64,000 nt of DNA from Actinomycetospora corticicola (GCF_013409505.1 NZ_JACCBN010000001.1:2418001-2482000); one strand, 5' to 3'; positions 41,333 to 51,990 are shown, numbered from the stretch's first letter. Translations and numbers: made by a program. Notes: generated by a model from the letters alone, not told the origin.

Positions 41333-44062
41333 TCACCCGCCGAGTCGGCGGGGTCCCCCGTCGCGGGGGCCCGGGGGCGGGCCCAGGACCGCCCGCATCG
41401 ACGTCGGGTGCACCCCGCGCTCGGCCACGAGGATCGGGTCGAGCACCAGCGAGCGGAGCTCCGGCACGTGGTCGGCGAGCTGGCCGACCCGCAGGAGCAG
41501 GTCCTCCAGGGCCGCGAGGTCCATCGGCCGGGCGCCGCGGTACCCGTCGAGCATCGGCGCCGCCCGCGGGGCCCGCACGAGCGTGTGGGCGTCCATCGTC
41601 GAGAGCGGCGTGGCGCGGTAGGCGCGGTCCCCCAGCAGCTCGGTGACCACCCCGGCCAGCCCGAAGGACACCAGCGAGCCGAACGACGGGTCGTCGCGCA
41701 GCTCCACCACCACGGGCATCCCGGGTGGTACCTGGGTCTGCACGTCGACCTCCGGCGAGCCGGACAGGTCGGTGAGCTGCTGGTAGGCGTAGGCCACGGA
41801 CTCGGCGTCGCTCAGCCCCGTCCGCACTCCCGCGAGGTCGGAGCGGTGCCGCCAGGTGCGCACCACGGTCTTGACCACGACCTCGCCGGCGCCGTGCTCG
41901 CGCAGGGCCGCCGCCGCCTCGACGGCCTCCTCCCGGGAGGTGGCCCGGCGGAAGGGCGCGACCCGGATGCCGACGCGTCGCAGCAGCTCGGCGGTCTGCT
42001 CGTCGTCGAGCACCAGGGCGTTCTCGATCGGCCCGAGGTCCGCCACGAACGCCCGGGCCGCGGTGAGGTCGCAGCCCGGCGGGACGACGAAGTCGCCGAC
42101 CGGGCGCTCCAGCCACTGCGTGTAGCGGACCACGCGGGCCAACGCGATCACCGCGCGCTCCGGGGACGGGTAGGACGGCACGCTGCCCCGGGCGGGGACC
42201 GCGGCCCCGCCGTGCTCGGAGGGCACGACGAGGTGCTCGGGCACCCCCGAGGAGGCGAGGAACGTCGTCGTCACCGGCTTGTCGGCGCTGGTGACCACCT
42301 CGGCGAGGGCGTCCGCGTGCTCCGCGCCGTCGGTGGCGACCGGCGGCGAGAACACGATCACCAGCGCGTCGCACCGGTCGTCCTCCAGGGCCTGTAGGGC
42401 CGCGTCGGCGAGCTCCGCCGGGTCGCCCATCGCGCCCACGTCGACCGGCGGGAACGCCAGGTGCATCCCGTGGGCGAGCGCCACGTCCGCGGCGAGGACC
42501 CCGAGCGCGCTCGAGTTCCCGACCACCCCGATCCGCGGACCCTGCGGCAGCGGCTGGTTGGCCACGAGCAGGGCGACGTCGAACAGCTCCTCCACCGAGC
42601 TGACGCGGATGACACCGGACTGGTCGAAGACCGCGCCGACCGACGCCTCCTCGAGCGGCGAGGTGCTGGCCGCGAGTCCCGGCGTCGCGTGCCGCCCCGA
42701 CGCCACCGCCACGACCGGCTTGCGGCGGGCCAGGCGGCGCGCGACCCGGGCGAACTTCCGCGGGTTGCCGAAGCTCTCCAGGTACAGCAGCACGACGTCG
42801 GTGGAGGGATCGGTGTCCCAGTACTGCATGAGGTCGTTGCCCGACAGGTCGGCGCGGTTGCCCGCCGAGACGAACGTCGACAGCCCGAGCCGGCGCTGCG
42901 CGGCCGCGGCGAGGATCTGGATGCCCAGCGCGCCCGACTGGCAGAAGAAGCCGACCCGCCCGGGCGGCGGCAGGGTCGGGGCCAGCGACGCGTTGAGCCG
43001 CACGGCGGGCGCGAGGTTCACGACGCCGAGCGCGCTCGGCCCCACCACGCGCATGCCCCGGGAGCGGGCGGCGGTGACGAGCTCGCGCTGCCGGGCGATG
43101 CCGGCGTCGCCGGTCTCGCCGAAGCCCGACGTCACGACGACGAGGGCCCGGACCCCCTTGGCCAGGCAGCCGTCGACGACGCCCGCGACCTCCTCGGGCG
43201 GGACGGCCAGCACGGCGAGGTCGACGTCGTCGGGGATGTCGGTGACGGTCGGGTAGGCGCGCACGCCTCGGACCGACCGTGCCTCCGGGTTGACCGGGTA
43301 GACGGGGCCGGTGAACCCGCCCTGCAGCAGGTTGCGCAGGACGACGTGCCCGAGCTTGCGCTCGTCGGTGGAGGCGCCGACCACGGCCACCGACCGCGGG
43401 GTGAGCACGTTCGACACGGACCGCGCCTCGGCCGCCTGCTCCCGCGAGCGGCGGACCTCGGTGGAGCGGTCCGTGGCGGCGACGTCGAACTCGAGGTGCA
43501 GCGTGGACCCGTCCAGCGAGCGGGTCACGTCGTACCCGGCCTGGCGGAAGGTGTGCACCATCGCCCGGTTCTCGGCGAGGACCTCGGCGACGAACCGGCG
43601 GATCCCCACCTCCTCGGCCGCCGCCGCGAGGTGCTCGAGCAGGATCGAGCCGAGCCCCCGACCCTGGTGGTCGTCGCGGACGACGAAGGCGACCTCGGCC
43701 GACGGGTCGTCGGCCCCGAGGCGCACGTAGCGACCGATGGCGATGATCTCCTCGCCCAGCCACAGCACGAGGGCCACCGAGTCGTGGTGGTCGACCTCGA
43801 CGAAGCGCTTGAGGTCGCGCGGCGGGATCGTGGGGTACGGGCTGAAGTAGCGGTAGTAGCGGGTCCGCTCGGAGAGCCGGGCGTGGAAGGCCACCACGGC
43901 CTCGGCGTCGTCCGGCGTGATGGGCCGCAGGTGCGCGGTGGCGCCGTCGGCGGCCACCACGTCGGCCTCCCACTGCCGGGGGTAGGGCGCGTCGGGGACG
44001 GCCGAGACCGGCGTGGTCGCCGCGTCGAGGCTCGAGATCTCCTCGACCGGGGATGAGCTCAT
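41333..44062 (-). CDS. pat: Protein lysine acetyltransferase (GNAT + ADP-forming acyl-CoA synthetase-like)
   Basis: A 909-aa two-part enzyme. Residues about 45-195 are a GNAT domain (VRDDHQGRGLGSILLEHL is the acetyl-CoA site). Residues about 215-900 are an NDP-forming acyl-CoA synthetase-like module (SVAVVGASTDERKLGHVV, GFFCQSGALGIQ, and the ATP-grasp region KTVVRTWRHRSD). GNAT-first order matches Streptomyces-type Pat proteins, which acetylate the catalytic Lys of AMP-forming ligases such as Acs. Its ATG follows the acuC stop by three bases, so acetylase and deacetylase are made together. Confidence 0.9.
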   Translation of the reverse strand: MSSSPVEEISSLDAATTPVSAVPDAPYPRQWEADVVAADGATAHLRPITPDDAEAVVAFHARLSERTRYYRYFSPYPTIPPRDLKRFVEVDHHDSVALVLWLGEEIIAIGRYVRLGADDPSAEVAFVVRDDHQGRGLGSILLEHLAAAAEEVGIRRFVAEVLAENRAMVHTFRQAGYDVTRSLDGSTLHLEFDVAATDRSTEVRRSREQAAEARSVSNVLTPRSVAVVGASTDERKLGHVVLRNLLQGGFTGPVYPVNPEARSVRGVRAYPTVTDIPDDVDLAVLAVPPEEVAGVVDGCLAKGVRALVVVTSGFGETGDAGIARQRELVTAARSRGMRVVGPSALGVVNLAPAVRLNASLAPTLPPPGRVGFFCQSGALGIQILAAAAQRRLGLSTFVSAGNRADLSGNDLMQYWDTDPSTDVVLLYLESFGNPRKFARVARRLARRKPVVAVASGRHATPGLAASTSPLEEASVGAVFDQSGVIRVSSVEELFDVALLVANQPLPQGPRIGVVGNSSALGVLAADVALAHGMHLAFPPVDVGAMGDPAELADAALQALEDDRCDALVIVFSPPVATDGAEHADALAEVVTSADKPVTTTFLASSGVPEHLVVPSEHGGAAVPARGSVPSYPSPERAVIALARVVRYTQWLERPVGDFVVPPGCDLTAARAFVADLGPIENALVLDDEQTAELLRRVGIRVAPFRRATSREEAVEAAAALREHGAGEVVVKTVVRTWRHRSDLAGVRTGLSDAESVAYAYQQLTDLSGSPEVDVQTQVPPGMPVVVELRDDPSFGSLVSFGLAGVVTELLGDRAYRATPLSTMDAHTLVRAPRAAPMLDGYRGARPMDLAALEDLLLRVGQLADHVPELRSLVLDPILVAERGVHPTSMRAVLGPPPGPRDGGPRRLGG

Positions 44063-44065
44063 GGA

Positions 44066-45232
44066 TCAGTCCAGGACGTTCTGCGGTTCGAGTCCGTGCA
44101 GCGGGAACACCGCACGGCGGGTCTCCAGGACGAAGCGATCGACGTCGATCTCGGTGTAGCCGCCCCACGGCGTCCAGTCCGTCGGGGCCTCCTCCGTCAT
44201 CGTGGTCGGCAACGGCCGGTTCGTCAGCGTGGCGGCGTGTGACGTCCATTCCGCCGGGATGGTGCGGTCCGGGTCGACGTCGCGGTCGAGCACCGTCGCG
44301 AGCAGGTGGGTCCAGGACCGCGGGACGCCGCGGAAGAGGTTGTAGCCCCCGCCCCCGAGGGCGAGCCACTTGCCGCCGGCGTACTCGGCGGCGAGGTCGC
44401 GGCAGGCCCGGTAGATCGCCCGGTGCCCGTCGACGGTGAGCGAGAGCTCGGCCAGCGGGTCCTCGTGGTGGGTGTCCGCGCCGCACTGGGTGACGAGGAT
44501 CTGGGGCTCGAAGGCCCGCAGCAGGCCGGGGACCACGGCGTGGAAGGCGCGGAGCCAGGCCTGGTCGCGCGTGCCGGGCGGCAGCGGCAGGTTGATCGCG
44601 GTGCCCGCGGCCGCGCCCTCCCCCAGCTCGGAGGCGAAGCCGGTGCCGGGCCACAGCGTCCCCGGGTGCTGGTGGACCGAGATCGTCATCACGCGCGGGT
44701 CGTCGAGGAACGCCGCCTGCACCCCGTCGCCGTGGTGGACGTCGGTGTCGAGGTAGGCGATGCGGGTGTACCCGTGGTCGAGCAGCCAGCTGATCGCGAT
44801 CGCGCAGTCGTTGTAGACGCAGAACCCCCAGGCGTGGTCCCGCATCGCGTGGTGCAGGCCGCCGGACAGGTTCACCGCCCGGTCGGCCCGGCCCTCGGCG
44901 ATCTCGCGGGCGGCCGCGATCGACCCGCCCGCCACCAGCGCGGAGGCGTCGTGCATGCCCTCGAAGATCGGGTTGTCGGCGGTGCCGAGCTGGTGCACCG
45001 GGTCGTCCCCGTGGCTCGGCGCCTGCCGGACCGCGTCGAGGTAGGACGCCACGTGGACCCGCTCCAGCTCCTCGTCCGGCGCCGGGGTGGGGATCAGCGG
45101 CTCGACCCCCTCCAGGACGCCGAGGCTGCGGGCCAGCCGCATCGTCAGGTCCAGCCGGACCGGGTGCAGCGGATGGTCGTTCGAGAGCTTGTAGGCGAGG
45201 AGGGCCTCGTCCCAGACCACCGTGGCGCGCAT
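44066..45232 (-). CDS. acuC: AcuC-type zinc-dependent deacetylase
   Basis: A 388-aa class I HDAC-fold enzyme. Catalytic features: LSGGLHHAMRDHAWGFCVYN (His-His dyad), YLDTDVHHGDGVQ (Asp/His zinc ligands), VTQCGADTHHEDPL (Asp ligand) and the active-site Tyr region LALGGGGYN. AcuC proteins deacetylate Acs, reversing Pat. TAGGTT on the minus strand is seven bases before ATG 45232, so the transcript is probably leaderless and carries pat next. Confidence 0.93.
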   Translation of the reverse strand: MRATVVWDEALLAYKLSNDHPLHPVRLDLTMRLARSLGVLEGVEPLIPTPAPDEELERVHVASYLDAVRQAPSHGDDPVHQLGTADNPIFEGMHDASALVAGGSIAAAREIAEGRADRAVNLSGGLHHAMRDHAWGFCVYNDCAIAISWLLDHGYTRIAYLDTDVHHGDGVQAAFLDDPRVMTISVHQHPGTLWPGTGFASELGEGAAAGTAINLPLPPGTRDQAWLRAFHAVVPGLLRAFEPQILVTQCGADTHHEDPLAELSLTVDGHRAIYRACRDLAAEYAGGKWLALGGGGYNLFRGVPRSWTHLLATVLDRDVDPDRTIPAEWTSHAATLTNRPLPTTMTEEAPTDWTPWGGYTEIDVDRFVLETRRAVFPLHGLEPQNVLD

Positions 45233-45269
45233 GCCGGGCAACCTACCGAGGGAGACGGAGCTCGACCGT

Positions 45270-46184
45270 CTAGTGAGGCGTCCCGGTCTCCACCGGCCGC
45301 TTGCCCGCCACCCAGTTCGACCACGACCCGACGTAGAGCGCCACCGGGTCCTCCGGCGGACGCACCCCGGCGATCTCGGCGGCGAGCACGAGCATCGCCG
45401 CACTCACCCCGGACCCGCAGTACGCCCCGGCGGTGGTCCCGACGACGGGCTCGAGCAGGGCCGCGAGCTCGGCCGCCGGCCTCCAGCGGCCGTCGGCGGC
45501 GAGGAGCTGACCGACCGGCACGTTCACCGCGCCCGGGATGTGCCCGGCCACCGGGTCGATCGGCTCGGTCTCGCCGCGGTACCGCTCGGCGGCGCGGGCG
45601 TCGAGCAGCGTGCCGCCCTGCGCCGTCGCGGCCGCGGAGTCGGCGGTGAGCACGGGCATGGCGCCGCCCGCGACGTCGACGTCGCCCTGGGTGCGGGCCC
45701 CGCCGGAGACGGTGGAGGACTCGCCGCCGGCGGCGGTCCAGGCGCCGAACCCGCCGTCGAGGACCCGCACCCGACCGGGACGCAGCCCGGCCCAGCGCAG
45801 CACCCACCAGGCCCGCGCGGCGGCCATGCCGTCGCCCGCACCCACCGCGTCGTAGACGACGACCGAGCTGGACGGGACGATCCCGGCGCGGCGCAGGGTG
45901 GTCTGCAGGTCGTCGGGGTCGGGCAGCGGGTGCCGGCCCGCGGGGCCGGGCGGGCCGGCCAGCTCGGAGTCGACGTCGACGAACACGGCGCCCGGGACGT
46001 GCCCGGCGTCGAAGTCCGGCTCGCCCACCGGATCGGGGCGGCGGCGGGTCCGCTTCTTCGGCGGCGGCGTGAGCCGCCAGCGGACGTCGAGCACGACGGG
46101 ACGTCCGTCGACCCCGGCCGGACCCCCGGCCAGTTCGGCGACGAGGTCGGCGGCGGCGACGAGCGGCCCCTGCGAGTTCGGCAC
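45270..46184 (-). CDS. Two-domain sulfurtransferase (rhodanese/mercaptopyruvate type)
   Basis: A 304-aa protein with two rhodanese domains. The N-terminal domain (VVLDVRWRL...GHVPGAVFVDVD) is structural; the C-terminal one carries the catalytic Cys in AYCGSGVSAAM (about residue 255). CGSGV favours thiosulfate or 3-mercaptopyruvate as donor. GTG 46184 is six bases after CACGAT, a leaderless arrangement. It is divergent from ideR and 37 bases upstream of acuC on the same strand. Confidence 0.88.
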   Translation of the reverse strand: MPNSQGPLVAAADLVAELAGGPAGVDGRPVVLDVRWRLTPPPKKRTRRRPDPVGEPDFDAGHVPGAVFVDVDSELAGPPGPAGRHPLPDPDDLQTTLRRAGIVPSSSVVVYDAVGAGDGMAAARAWWVLRWAGLRPGRVRVLDGGFGAWTAAGGESSTVSGGARTQGDVDVAGGAMPVLTADSAAATAQGGTLLDARAAERYRGETEPIDPVAGHIPGAVNVPVGQLLAADGRWRPAAELAALLEPVVGTTAGAYCGSGVSAAMLVLAAEIAGVRPPEDPVALYVGSWSNWVAGKRPVETGTPH

Positions 46185-46242
46185 GGGTCCATCGTGCCGT
46201 GTCCTTCTCGGTAGGATCGTGATCGGGACGGAAGGGGTGGGG

Positions 46243-46959
46243 ATGAACGACCTCATCGACACCACGGAGATGTATCTGCGCACCATCTACGAGCTCGAGG
46301 AGGAGGGTGTGGTGCCGCTGCGCGCGCGCATCGCCGAGCGCCTCGAGCAGAGCGGGCCGACCGTGAGCCAGACGGTGGCCCGGATGGAGCGCGACGGTCT
46401 CGTGCACGTCGCCGGGGATCGCCACCTCGAGCTGACGCCGGAGGGCCGCGGCAAGGCCGTCTCGGTCATGCGCAAGCACCGGCTCGCCGAGCTCCTGCTG
46501 GTCAATGTCATCGGTCTGGAGTGGGAGCACGTCCACACCGAGGCGTGCCGCTGGGAGCACGTCATGAGCGAGGCCGTCGAGCGCAAGGTGTTCGCGCTGC
46601 TCGGCGAGCCCGCCGTCTCGCCGTACGGGAACCCGATCCCCGGGCTCGAGGAGCTGCGCGGCGAGGGCACCACGGAGCTGCCCGCGCGCACCCCCACGCC
46701 CGACGAGGCCGGGCTGGTCCGGCTCGACGAGTTCGCGCGGGCCGGAGGCGGCAAGGTCGTCATCCGCCGGATCGCCGAGCACGTCCAGCTGAACGAGCCG
46801 CTCATGGCCGGGCTGAAGGCCGCGGGCGTCCTGCCCGGCAGCGACGTCGAGGTCGTCGGCATCCCGCGCTTCGGCGACGCCGTGAACGTGGGCTCCGGGG
46901 GCCGGCGGTCCGAGGTCGACCCGCTCGTCGCGCACGCGGTGCTCGTCCGGGCGGTCTGA
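46243..46959 (+). CDS. ideR: Iron-dependent repressor IdeR/DtxR
   Basis: A 238-aa DtxR-family regulator. The N-terminal helix-turn-helix is [20 protein letters not shown]; metal site residues appear in [11 protein letters not shown] (Met10), [11 protein letters not shown] and [10 protein letters not shown] (Cys, Glu, His); dimerisation and an SH3-like C-terminal domain follow. High similarity to mycobacterial IdeR supports Fe2+-dependent repression of siderophore and iron-uptake genes rather than a manganese MntR. No IdeR box is obvious at its own promoter. It precedes galE, as in mycobacteria and other actinomycetes. Confidence 0.93.
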   Translation: MNDLIDTTEMYLRTIYELEEEGVVPLRARIAERLEQSGPTVSQTVARMERDGLVHVAGDRHLELTPEGRGKAVSVMRKHRLAELLLVNVIGLEWEHVHTEACRWEHVMSEAVERKVFALLGEPAVSPYGNPIPGLEELRGEGTTELPARTPTPDEAGLVRLDEFARAGGGKVVIRRIAEHVQLNEPLMAGLKAAGVLPGSDVEVVGIPRFGDAVNVGSGGRRSEVDPLVAHAVLVRAV

Positions 46960-47012
46960 GGCAGCACCCGCGCTCACCGGCCGCACAGCCCGGTAGGCCA
47001 GACTCGGTGACC

Positions 47013-47981
47013 ATGAAGCTGATGGTCACCGGAGGCGCCGGGTACGTCGGGAGCGTGTGCACCGCGCACCTGCTCGACGCGGGCCACGACGTCACCGTCC
47101 TCGACGACCTCTCCACCGGCCACCGCGACGCCGTCCCCGCGGGCGCCGCGTTCGTCGAGGGCGACGTCGCCGTCGCGGCGGCCGACGTGCTCGCCGACGG
47201 CTTCGACGGCGTGCTGCACTTCGCGGCCCGCTCGCTGGTGGGCGAGTCCGTGGTCGACCCGGCGAAGTACTGGCACGGCAACGTGGTCACCTCGATCGCC
47301 CTGCTCGACGCGGTCCGCGCGCACCGCGTGCCCCGGCTCGTGTTCTCCTCCACGGCCGCGACCTACGGCGAGCCGGAGAGCACGCCGATCACCGAGGACT
47401 CCCCCACCCGGCCCACCAACCCCTACGGCGCCACGAAGCTCGCGATCGACCACGCGATCACCTCCTACGCCGCGGCGTCGGGCCGGGAGCTGGGGGCGGT
47501 GTCGCTGCGCTACTTCAACGTGGCCGGCGCCCACGCGGGCATCGGCGAGCGGCACGCGACCGAGACCCACCTCATCCCGCTCGTGCTGCAGGTGGCGGCG
47601 GGCACGCGGGAGCAGGTCGCGATCTACGGCGACGACTGGCCCACCCCCGACGGCACGTGCGTCCGCGACTACATCCACGTGGACGACCTCGCCGACGCCC
47701 ACCTGCGCGCCCTGGAGCACGCCCCGCCCGGCGAGCACCTCGTCTGCAACCTCGGCAACGGCACCGGGTTCTCCGTGCTCGAGGTGATCGAGGCCTGCCG
47801 TCGGGTCACCGGCCACCCGATCCCCGCCGCCGTCGCCCCCCGCCGCGCCGGCGACCCCGCCGTCCTGGTCGCCTCCGCCGCCCGGGCCCACGAGCGTCTC
47901 GGCTGGACGCCCTCGCGGGGTGACCTCGACGGGATCGTCGCCGACGCCTGGGCCTTCGCGCAGGGCCGGGTGTCCGCGTGA
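47013..47981 (+). CDS. galE: UDP-glucose 4-epimerase
   Basis: A 322-aa extended short-chain dehydrogenase. [10 protein letters not shown] binds [12 protein letters not shown] holds the catalytic Ser/Thr and [12 protein letters not shown] the YxxxK pair. It interconverts UDP-glucose and UDP-galactose for cell-wall arabinogalactan and glycans. CAGACT lies eight bases before ATG 47013, consistent with a leaderless mRNA. Its stop overlaps the HAD gene (GTGA). Confidence 0.92.
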   Translation: MKLMVTGGAGYVGSVCTAHLLDAGHDVTVLDDLSTGHRDAVPAGAAFVEGDVAVAAADVLADGFDGVLHFAARSLVGESVVDPAKYWHGNVVTSIALLDAVRAHRVPRLVFSSTAATYGEPESTPITEDSPTRPTNPYGATKLAIDHAITSYAAASGRELGAVSLRYFNVAGAHAGIGERHATETHLIPLVLQVAAGTREQVAIYGDDWPTPDGTCVRDYIHVDDLADAHLRALEHAPPGEHLVCNLGNGTGFSVLEVIEACRRVTGHPIPAAVAPRRAGDPAVLVASAARAHERLGWTPSRGDLDGIVADAWAFAQGRVSA

Positions 47982-48658
47982 GCTCCCCCCGGGGTCACTC
48001 CCCGTCGCTGCGCTCGCCCCTGATCTGCTTCGACCTCGACGGCACGCTCGTCGACTCGGGCCCCGGGATCCGCGCGTCGGTGCGCCGTGCCGCGGCGTCC
48101 GTGGGGCTCGCCGAGCCCGACGACGAGCAGCTCCGCGCGCTGATCGGCCCGCCGTTCCCAGAGGCGTTCCGGGACGTCCTCGGCGTCGACGCGGCCACCG
48201 CCGACGCGATGATGGCCACCTACCGCGAGGTCTACGGCGGTGGCCTGCTGCGCGAGGTCACCGTGTACGACGGCGTGCCCGACCTGCTCGCCGACCTCGC
48301 GGCGCGCGGCGACCGCCTCGCCGTGACCACGAGCAAGCCGCGCGCCTACGCCCACGAGGTCGTCGCCCACGTCGGCCTCGACAAGTACCTCGCCGCCGGG
48401 GTGTTCGGCGCCGAGTTCGACGGCAGCGTCGAGGGCAAGGCCGCCGTCGTCGGGCTCGCCCTCGCCGCGCACGACGGCCCGGTGGTCGCCCTCGTCGGCG
48501 ACCGCCACCACGACGTCGAGGGCGCCCGGGCGCACGGCCTGCCCTGCGTCGGGGTCACCTGGGGTTTCGGCGGACGCGACGAGCTGGCCGGAGCCGGGGC
48601 GGCCGCCGTCGTCGACGCCCCCGCCGCCGTACCGGCCGCCCTCGACGCCCTCCGCTGA
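47978..48658 (+). CDS. HAD family hydrolase (phosphoglycolate phosphatase-like)
   Basis: A 226-aa HAD phosphatase: motif [11 protein letters not shown], cap domain (about 25-90), motif II TTSKPR, motif III Lys near EGKAAVV and motif [13 protein letters not shown]. It resembles Gph/PpaX-type enzymes acting on small phosphate esters. GTG 47978 is coupled to galE. Confidence 0.88.
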   Translation: MSSPRGHSPSLRSPLICFDLDGTLVDSGPGIRASVRRAAASVGLAEPDDEQLRALIGPPFPEAFRDVLGVDAATADAMMATYREVYGGGLLREVTVYDGVPDLLADLAARGDRLAVTTSKPRAYAHEVVAHVGLDKYLAAGVFGAEFDGSVEGKAAVVGLALAAHDGPVVALVGDRHHDVEGARAHGLPCVGVTWGFGGRDELAGAGAAAVVDAPAAVPAALDALR

Positions 48659-48659
48659 G

Positions 48660-49781
48660 TCACACCCCGAGCTGCCGCGTCGTCTCCGCGACGGCGCGCT
48701 CCACGATCCGGCGGGCCGACTCCGGCGGCTGACCGGCCGCGAGCATCGTCGCGAGGAGCCCGCTGAGCCGGTGGTCGGGGTCCGCGCTCCGGGCCCGTTC
48801 CAGCGCCGTCGTCAGGGTGGCCCCACCGCCGTGGTCGAGCGACGCGAACGCGAGCAGCGTCGCGGGCTCGGCCACCTCCGGCTCGGGCACGGCGCGGACG
48901 AGGAGCCGCCAGAGCTGCTCGGCCGCCGCGGGCTCGACGCCGTCGTCGCACCCGGCGGCGAACCCCAGGGCGATGTCGCGGACGCGCGGGTCGCACAGCG
49001 CCACCGCGAGGCGGGCGATCTCCTCCTCCGCGAGCACCCCGCCCGACCCGACGTCGAGGACCGCGCGGCGCACGGCCTCGAGGTCCCGGCGCGCGGCGCC
49101 GGGCCCGGCCAGCTCCCGGTCCAGCAGCGCGGCCTGGTGCGCGTCGTCCACCAGGTCCCGACGGCGGCGGGAGCCCGCGCCCGGGTCGGGGGCCAGAGCG
49201 GCGGCCATCTCGTCGCGCGAGCCGTAGGTGACACGGCCGAGCGCGGTGGTCTCGGCCGCGGTGTGGGTTCCGCCCGGGTCGGGCAGCGTGCCGGAGCAGT
49301 CGCAGCGCTCGAAGCACCGGTAGGGCTCCCCCGCGGCGATCCGCGCGGTCCAGGTGGCGCCGATGAGCGGGACCCGGACCTCGGCGAAGGCGTCGGTGAT
49401 CGCGTCGACCAGCCCGGCGCCGGGCGGGCGACCGTCGGGCCCCGGCGGGGCGGCCGACACCACCACGACGACGACCGCGTCCGGCCCCGTGGGGACCAGA
49501 CGGTCGCGCACCGCGGCGGCGAGGACGGCGTCGTCCTCCGGGCCGTCGCCGAGGTCGATGCGCAGAGACGCGCCGAGCCGCCGCTTCCGGTCCGGCCCGT
49601 GCATCCCGAGGACGACCAGCGACTCCTCGGGGGTGAAGCCGAACAGGGGCGGGATGGAGGCGACGAGGTCCGCCGGGTCGGAGATCTTCACGACCACCGC
49701 CTCGTCGGGACCCCGCCGTCGCGACGGGGCCGGACGGGGCCGGGCGGGCCGGCGGGTGCGGGACTTCTTCCGGGTGCTCAC
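48660..49781 (-). CDS. DUF4192 domain protein
   Basis: A 373-aa actinobacterial protein. A basic, Arg/Pro-rich N-terminus (about 30 residues) precedes the DUF4192 core ([30 protein letters not shown]), with [20 protein letters not shown] in the middle and [20 protein letters not shown] near the end. Function is unknown. GTG start without a clear ribosome site. It is convergent with the HAD gene, separated by one base. Confidence 0.87.
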   Translation of the reverse strand: MSTRKKSRTRRPARPRPAPSRRRGPDEAVVVKISDPADLVASIPPLFGFTPEESLVVLGMHGPDRKRRLGASLRIDLGDGPEDDAVLAAAVRDRLVPTGPDAVVVVVVSAAPPGPDGRPPGAGLVDAITDAFAEVRVPLIGATWTARIAAGEPYRCFERCDCSGTLPDPGGTHTAAETTALGRVTYGSRDEMAAALAPDPGAGSRRRRDLVDDAHQAALLDRELAGPGAARRDLEAVRRAVLDVGSGGVLAEEEIARLAVALCDPRVRDIALGFAAGCDDGVEPAAAEQLWRLLVRAVPEPEVAEPATLLAFASLDHGGGATLTTALERARSADPDHRLSGLLATMLAAGQPPESARRIVERAVAETTRQLGV

Positions 49782-49878
49782 ACGGGCACTGACTCGGGCG
49801 GACCCCTCCCGGATCCACGCTCCACCCGTTCGGAGCAGCCGCCTGCGATCTCTTCACCGGCCGGTCACGTGCACGCGC

Positions 49879-49907
49879 TTGCCCCCGTCCCGGACACCGG
49901 TCACAGT
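49879..49907 (+). promoter_or_regulatory. Leaderless promoter of sthA
   Basis: TTGCCC (49879-49884), 17 bases, CACAGT (49902-49907), then six bases to GTG 49914. Confidence 0.5.
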
Positions 49908-49913
49908 CGCGAC

Positions 49914-51326
49914 GTGGCGACCCACGACTACGACCTGCTCGTCATCGGCTCCGGCCCGGGCGGACAGAAGGCCGCGATCGCCGCGGCGAAGCTCGGGAAG
50001 CGGGTCGCGGTGGTCGAGCGACGCGGGATGGTCGGCGGGGTCTGCACGCAGACCGGGACCATCCCGTCGAAGACGCTGCGCGAGGCCGTGCTCTACCTGA
50101 CCGGCTACGCGATGCGCGGGCTCTACGGCGAGAGCTACCGGGTCAAGCAGGACATCACCGTGCAGGACCTCCTCGCGCGCACCCACTTCGTCATCGGCCG
50201 CGAGGTCGAGGTCATCCGCGCCCAGCTGCAGCGCAACCGGGTCGACCTGCTCTCCGGCGCGGCCCGCTTCCTCGACGAGCACGCCGTCGAGGTGCTCGGC
50301 GAGCGCCGCGGCGAGCACCAGACCGTCACCGCCGACAAGATCGTCGTCGCGACCGGCACGAAGCCCGCCCGGCCGCCGTCGGTGGAGTTCGACGACCGCC
50401 GCGTGGTCGACTCCGACGGCATCCTCGCCATGGAGGCCATCCCGGCGAGCATGGTGGTCGTGGGGGCGGGTGTGATCGGCATCGAGTACGCCTCGATGTT
50501 CGCGGCGCTCGGCACGCGGGTGACCGTCGTCGAGCGCCGCCCGGCGATGCTCGAGTTCTGCGACACCGAGGTCGTCGAGTCGCTCAAGTTCCACCTGCGC
50601 GACCTCGCCGTCACCTTCCGCTTCGGCGAGGAGGTCTCCGGGGTGAGCGTGTCCGAGCGGGGCACGGTGACCACCCTCGCGAGCGGGAAGAAGATCGCCG
50701 CCGAGACCGTCATGTACTCCGCCGGCCGCCAAGGCGTCACCGAGGAGCTCGCCGTCGGGAGGGCCGGGCTGGAGGCCGACCCGCGCGGGCGGCTGACCGT
50801 CGACGAGCACTACCGGACCGCCGTGCCGCACATCTACGCGGTCGGGGACGTGATCGGCTTCCCCGCCCTCGCCGCGACGTCGATGGAGCAGGGCCGTCTC
50901 GCCGCGTACCACGCGTTCGACGAGCCAGTGGGCCACGCGGACGCCGCACTGGCGCCCTACGGCATCTACACGATCCCCGAGGTGTCGTACTGCGGCGCCA
51001 CCGAGGCGGAGCTGACACGGTCCTCGGTGCCCTACGAGGTCGGCATCGCCCGCTACCGGGAGCTCGCGCGCGGGCAGATCGTCGGCGACGACTACGGGAT
51101 GCTCAAGCTCCTCGTCCACCCCGACACCCACGCCCTGCTCGGCGTGCACGTGTTCGGTACGTCGGCCACGGAGCTGGTGCACGTCGGTCAGGCGATCATG
51201 GGCTGCGGCGGCACGGTGGACTACCTGGTCGACGCCGTCCTGAACTACCCGACGCTCTCCGAGGCCTACAAGGTCGCCGCCCTCGACGCGACGAACAAGA
51301 TCCGGGCGCTCCAGGCCTTCGGCTGA
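49914..51326 (+). CDS. sthA: Soluble (Si-specific) NAD(P)+ transhydrogenase
   Basis: A 470-aa flavoprotein of the pyridine nucleotide-disulfide oxidoreductase family. FAD-binding [20 protein letters not shown] opens it; [17 protein letters not shown] has only one Cys where lipoamide dehydrogenase has a redox pair, the hallmark of Sth[21 protein letters not shown] binds NAD(P), and [10 protein letters not shown] contacts FAD. It equilibrates NADPH and NAD+. The order sigB, ideR, sthA recalls M. tuberculosis. Confidence 0.93.
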   Translation: MATHDYDLLVIGSGPGGQKAAIAAAKLGKRVAVVERRGMVGGVCTQTGTIPSKTLREAVLYLTGYAMRGLYGESYRVKQDITVQDLLARTHFVIGREVEVIRAQLQRNRVDLLSGAARFLDEHAVEVLGERRGEHQTVTADKIVVATGTKPARPPSVEFDDRRVVDSDGILAMEAIPASMVVVGAGVIGIEYASMFAALGTRVTVVERRPAMLEFCDTEVVESLKFHLRDLAVTFRFGEEVSGVSVSERGTVTTLASGKKIAAETVMYSAGRQGVTEELAVGRAGLEADPRGRLTVDEHYRTAVPHIYAVGDVIGFPALAATSMEQGRLAAYHAFDEPVGHADAALAPYGIYTIPEVSYCGATEAELTRSSVPYEVGIARYRELARGQIVGDDYGMLKLLVHPDTHALLGVHVFGTSATELVHVGQAIMGCGGTVDYLVDAVLNYPTLSEAYKVAALDATNKIRALQAFG

Positions 51327-51426
51327 TCCTTCCCGACGCCGGGTCGGTGCGGGTCCAGCGCTGAAGTCCGCCTGAGGATCGGCGCCGGCTCAGGGTGACT
51401 TCAGTTCCGTCTCCCACCGTGGCCCC

Positions 51427-51888
51427 ATGAGCGAACGACAGTTCACGATGCCGTCGAGCCCCGCCGGGATCCCGGGGTTCACCGAGTGGGAGCGCTCCCT
51501 GTCGCACGAGCGCGGGCAGACGACCCTGGCGCCGACACCGACGCCGACGCCACGGGCCGAGGAGAACGGCGGCTACGGGCGGGCGGTGGCGCGCGCGGCC
51601 GTCGCGTTCGTCCTCGGCCTCGGGGTGGGCACCGCGGTCATCCTCGGCACGGGCATCGCGGGACCGGCCGGTCCGGCCGGTGGCCCCGCCGCGCCGGGAG
51701 CTCCCGCCTCGACGGCGCCCGCCGTCGGTGGTCCGGCCGCCGGGGGTCCCACCGTCGGAGGTCCCGCCGCAGGTGGTCCGGCTGCAGGAGGTCCGGCCGC
51801 AGGAGGTCCGGCCGCAGGAGGTCCGGCCGCAGGTCCCGCCGCGGGTGGTCCGGGCGCCCCGGCGCCCGGTGGCCCCGCCGCGCCCTGA
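51427..51888 (+). CDS. Single-helix protein with Gly-Gly-Pro-Ala-Ala repeats
   Basis: A 153-aa protein: a cytoplasmic N-terminus of about 50 residues (IPGFTEWERSLSHERGQ, then a TPTPTP stretch), one membrane helix (AVARAAVAFVLGLGVGTAVI), and an outer tail made of GGPAA-type pentads. Seven 15-base units at 51727-51831 encode the repeats. The domain is not recognised; a wall-spanning or spacer role is possible. ATG 51427 has no strong ribosome site. It follows sthA by 100 bases. Confidence 0.65.
   Translation: MSERQFTMPSSPAGIPGFTEWERSLSHERGQTTLAPTPTPTPRAEENGGYGRAVARAAVAFVLGLGVGTAVILGTGIAGPAGPAGGPAAPGAPASTAPAVGGPAAGGPTVGGPAAGGPAAGGPAAGGPAAGGPAAGPAAGGPGAPAPGGPAAP
51727..51831 (+). repeat. Seven 15-bp tandem repeats (coding)
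   Basis: Consensus GGAGGTCCGGCCGCA, three units identical (51787-51831) and four diverged upstream. In-frame, encoding GGPAA. Copy number is likely to vary between strains. Confidence 0.8.
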
Positions 51889-51990
51889 CCGCCGGCACCC
51901 GCCGTCGGGAAGATCCGAGGACGTGGGGCGTGTCGCCCTGACCGCCGGGCGCGTCGCCACAGGAGTTCGGATCTTCGACCGGCCGCAGGA

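Noticed and set aside
40791..44654. Very long minus-strand open frame (1287 codons) spanning the lipoprotein, pat and part of acuC
   Set aside because: Only its last 161 codons have protein character (signal peptide and lipobox). The rest is an Arg/Pro/Gly-rich shadow of pat in another frame, normal in DNA this rich in GC.
48771..49913. Plus-strand extension of the sthA frame over the DUF4192 gene
   Set aside because: Sequence before GTG 49914 is low-complexity shadow; the FAD motif starts right after 49914 and a promoter precedes it.
51727..51831. Possible CRISPR array
   Set aside because: Units are 15 bases, contiguous and coding, with no spacers or cas genes.
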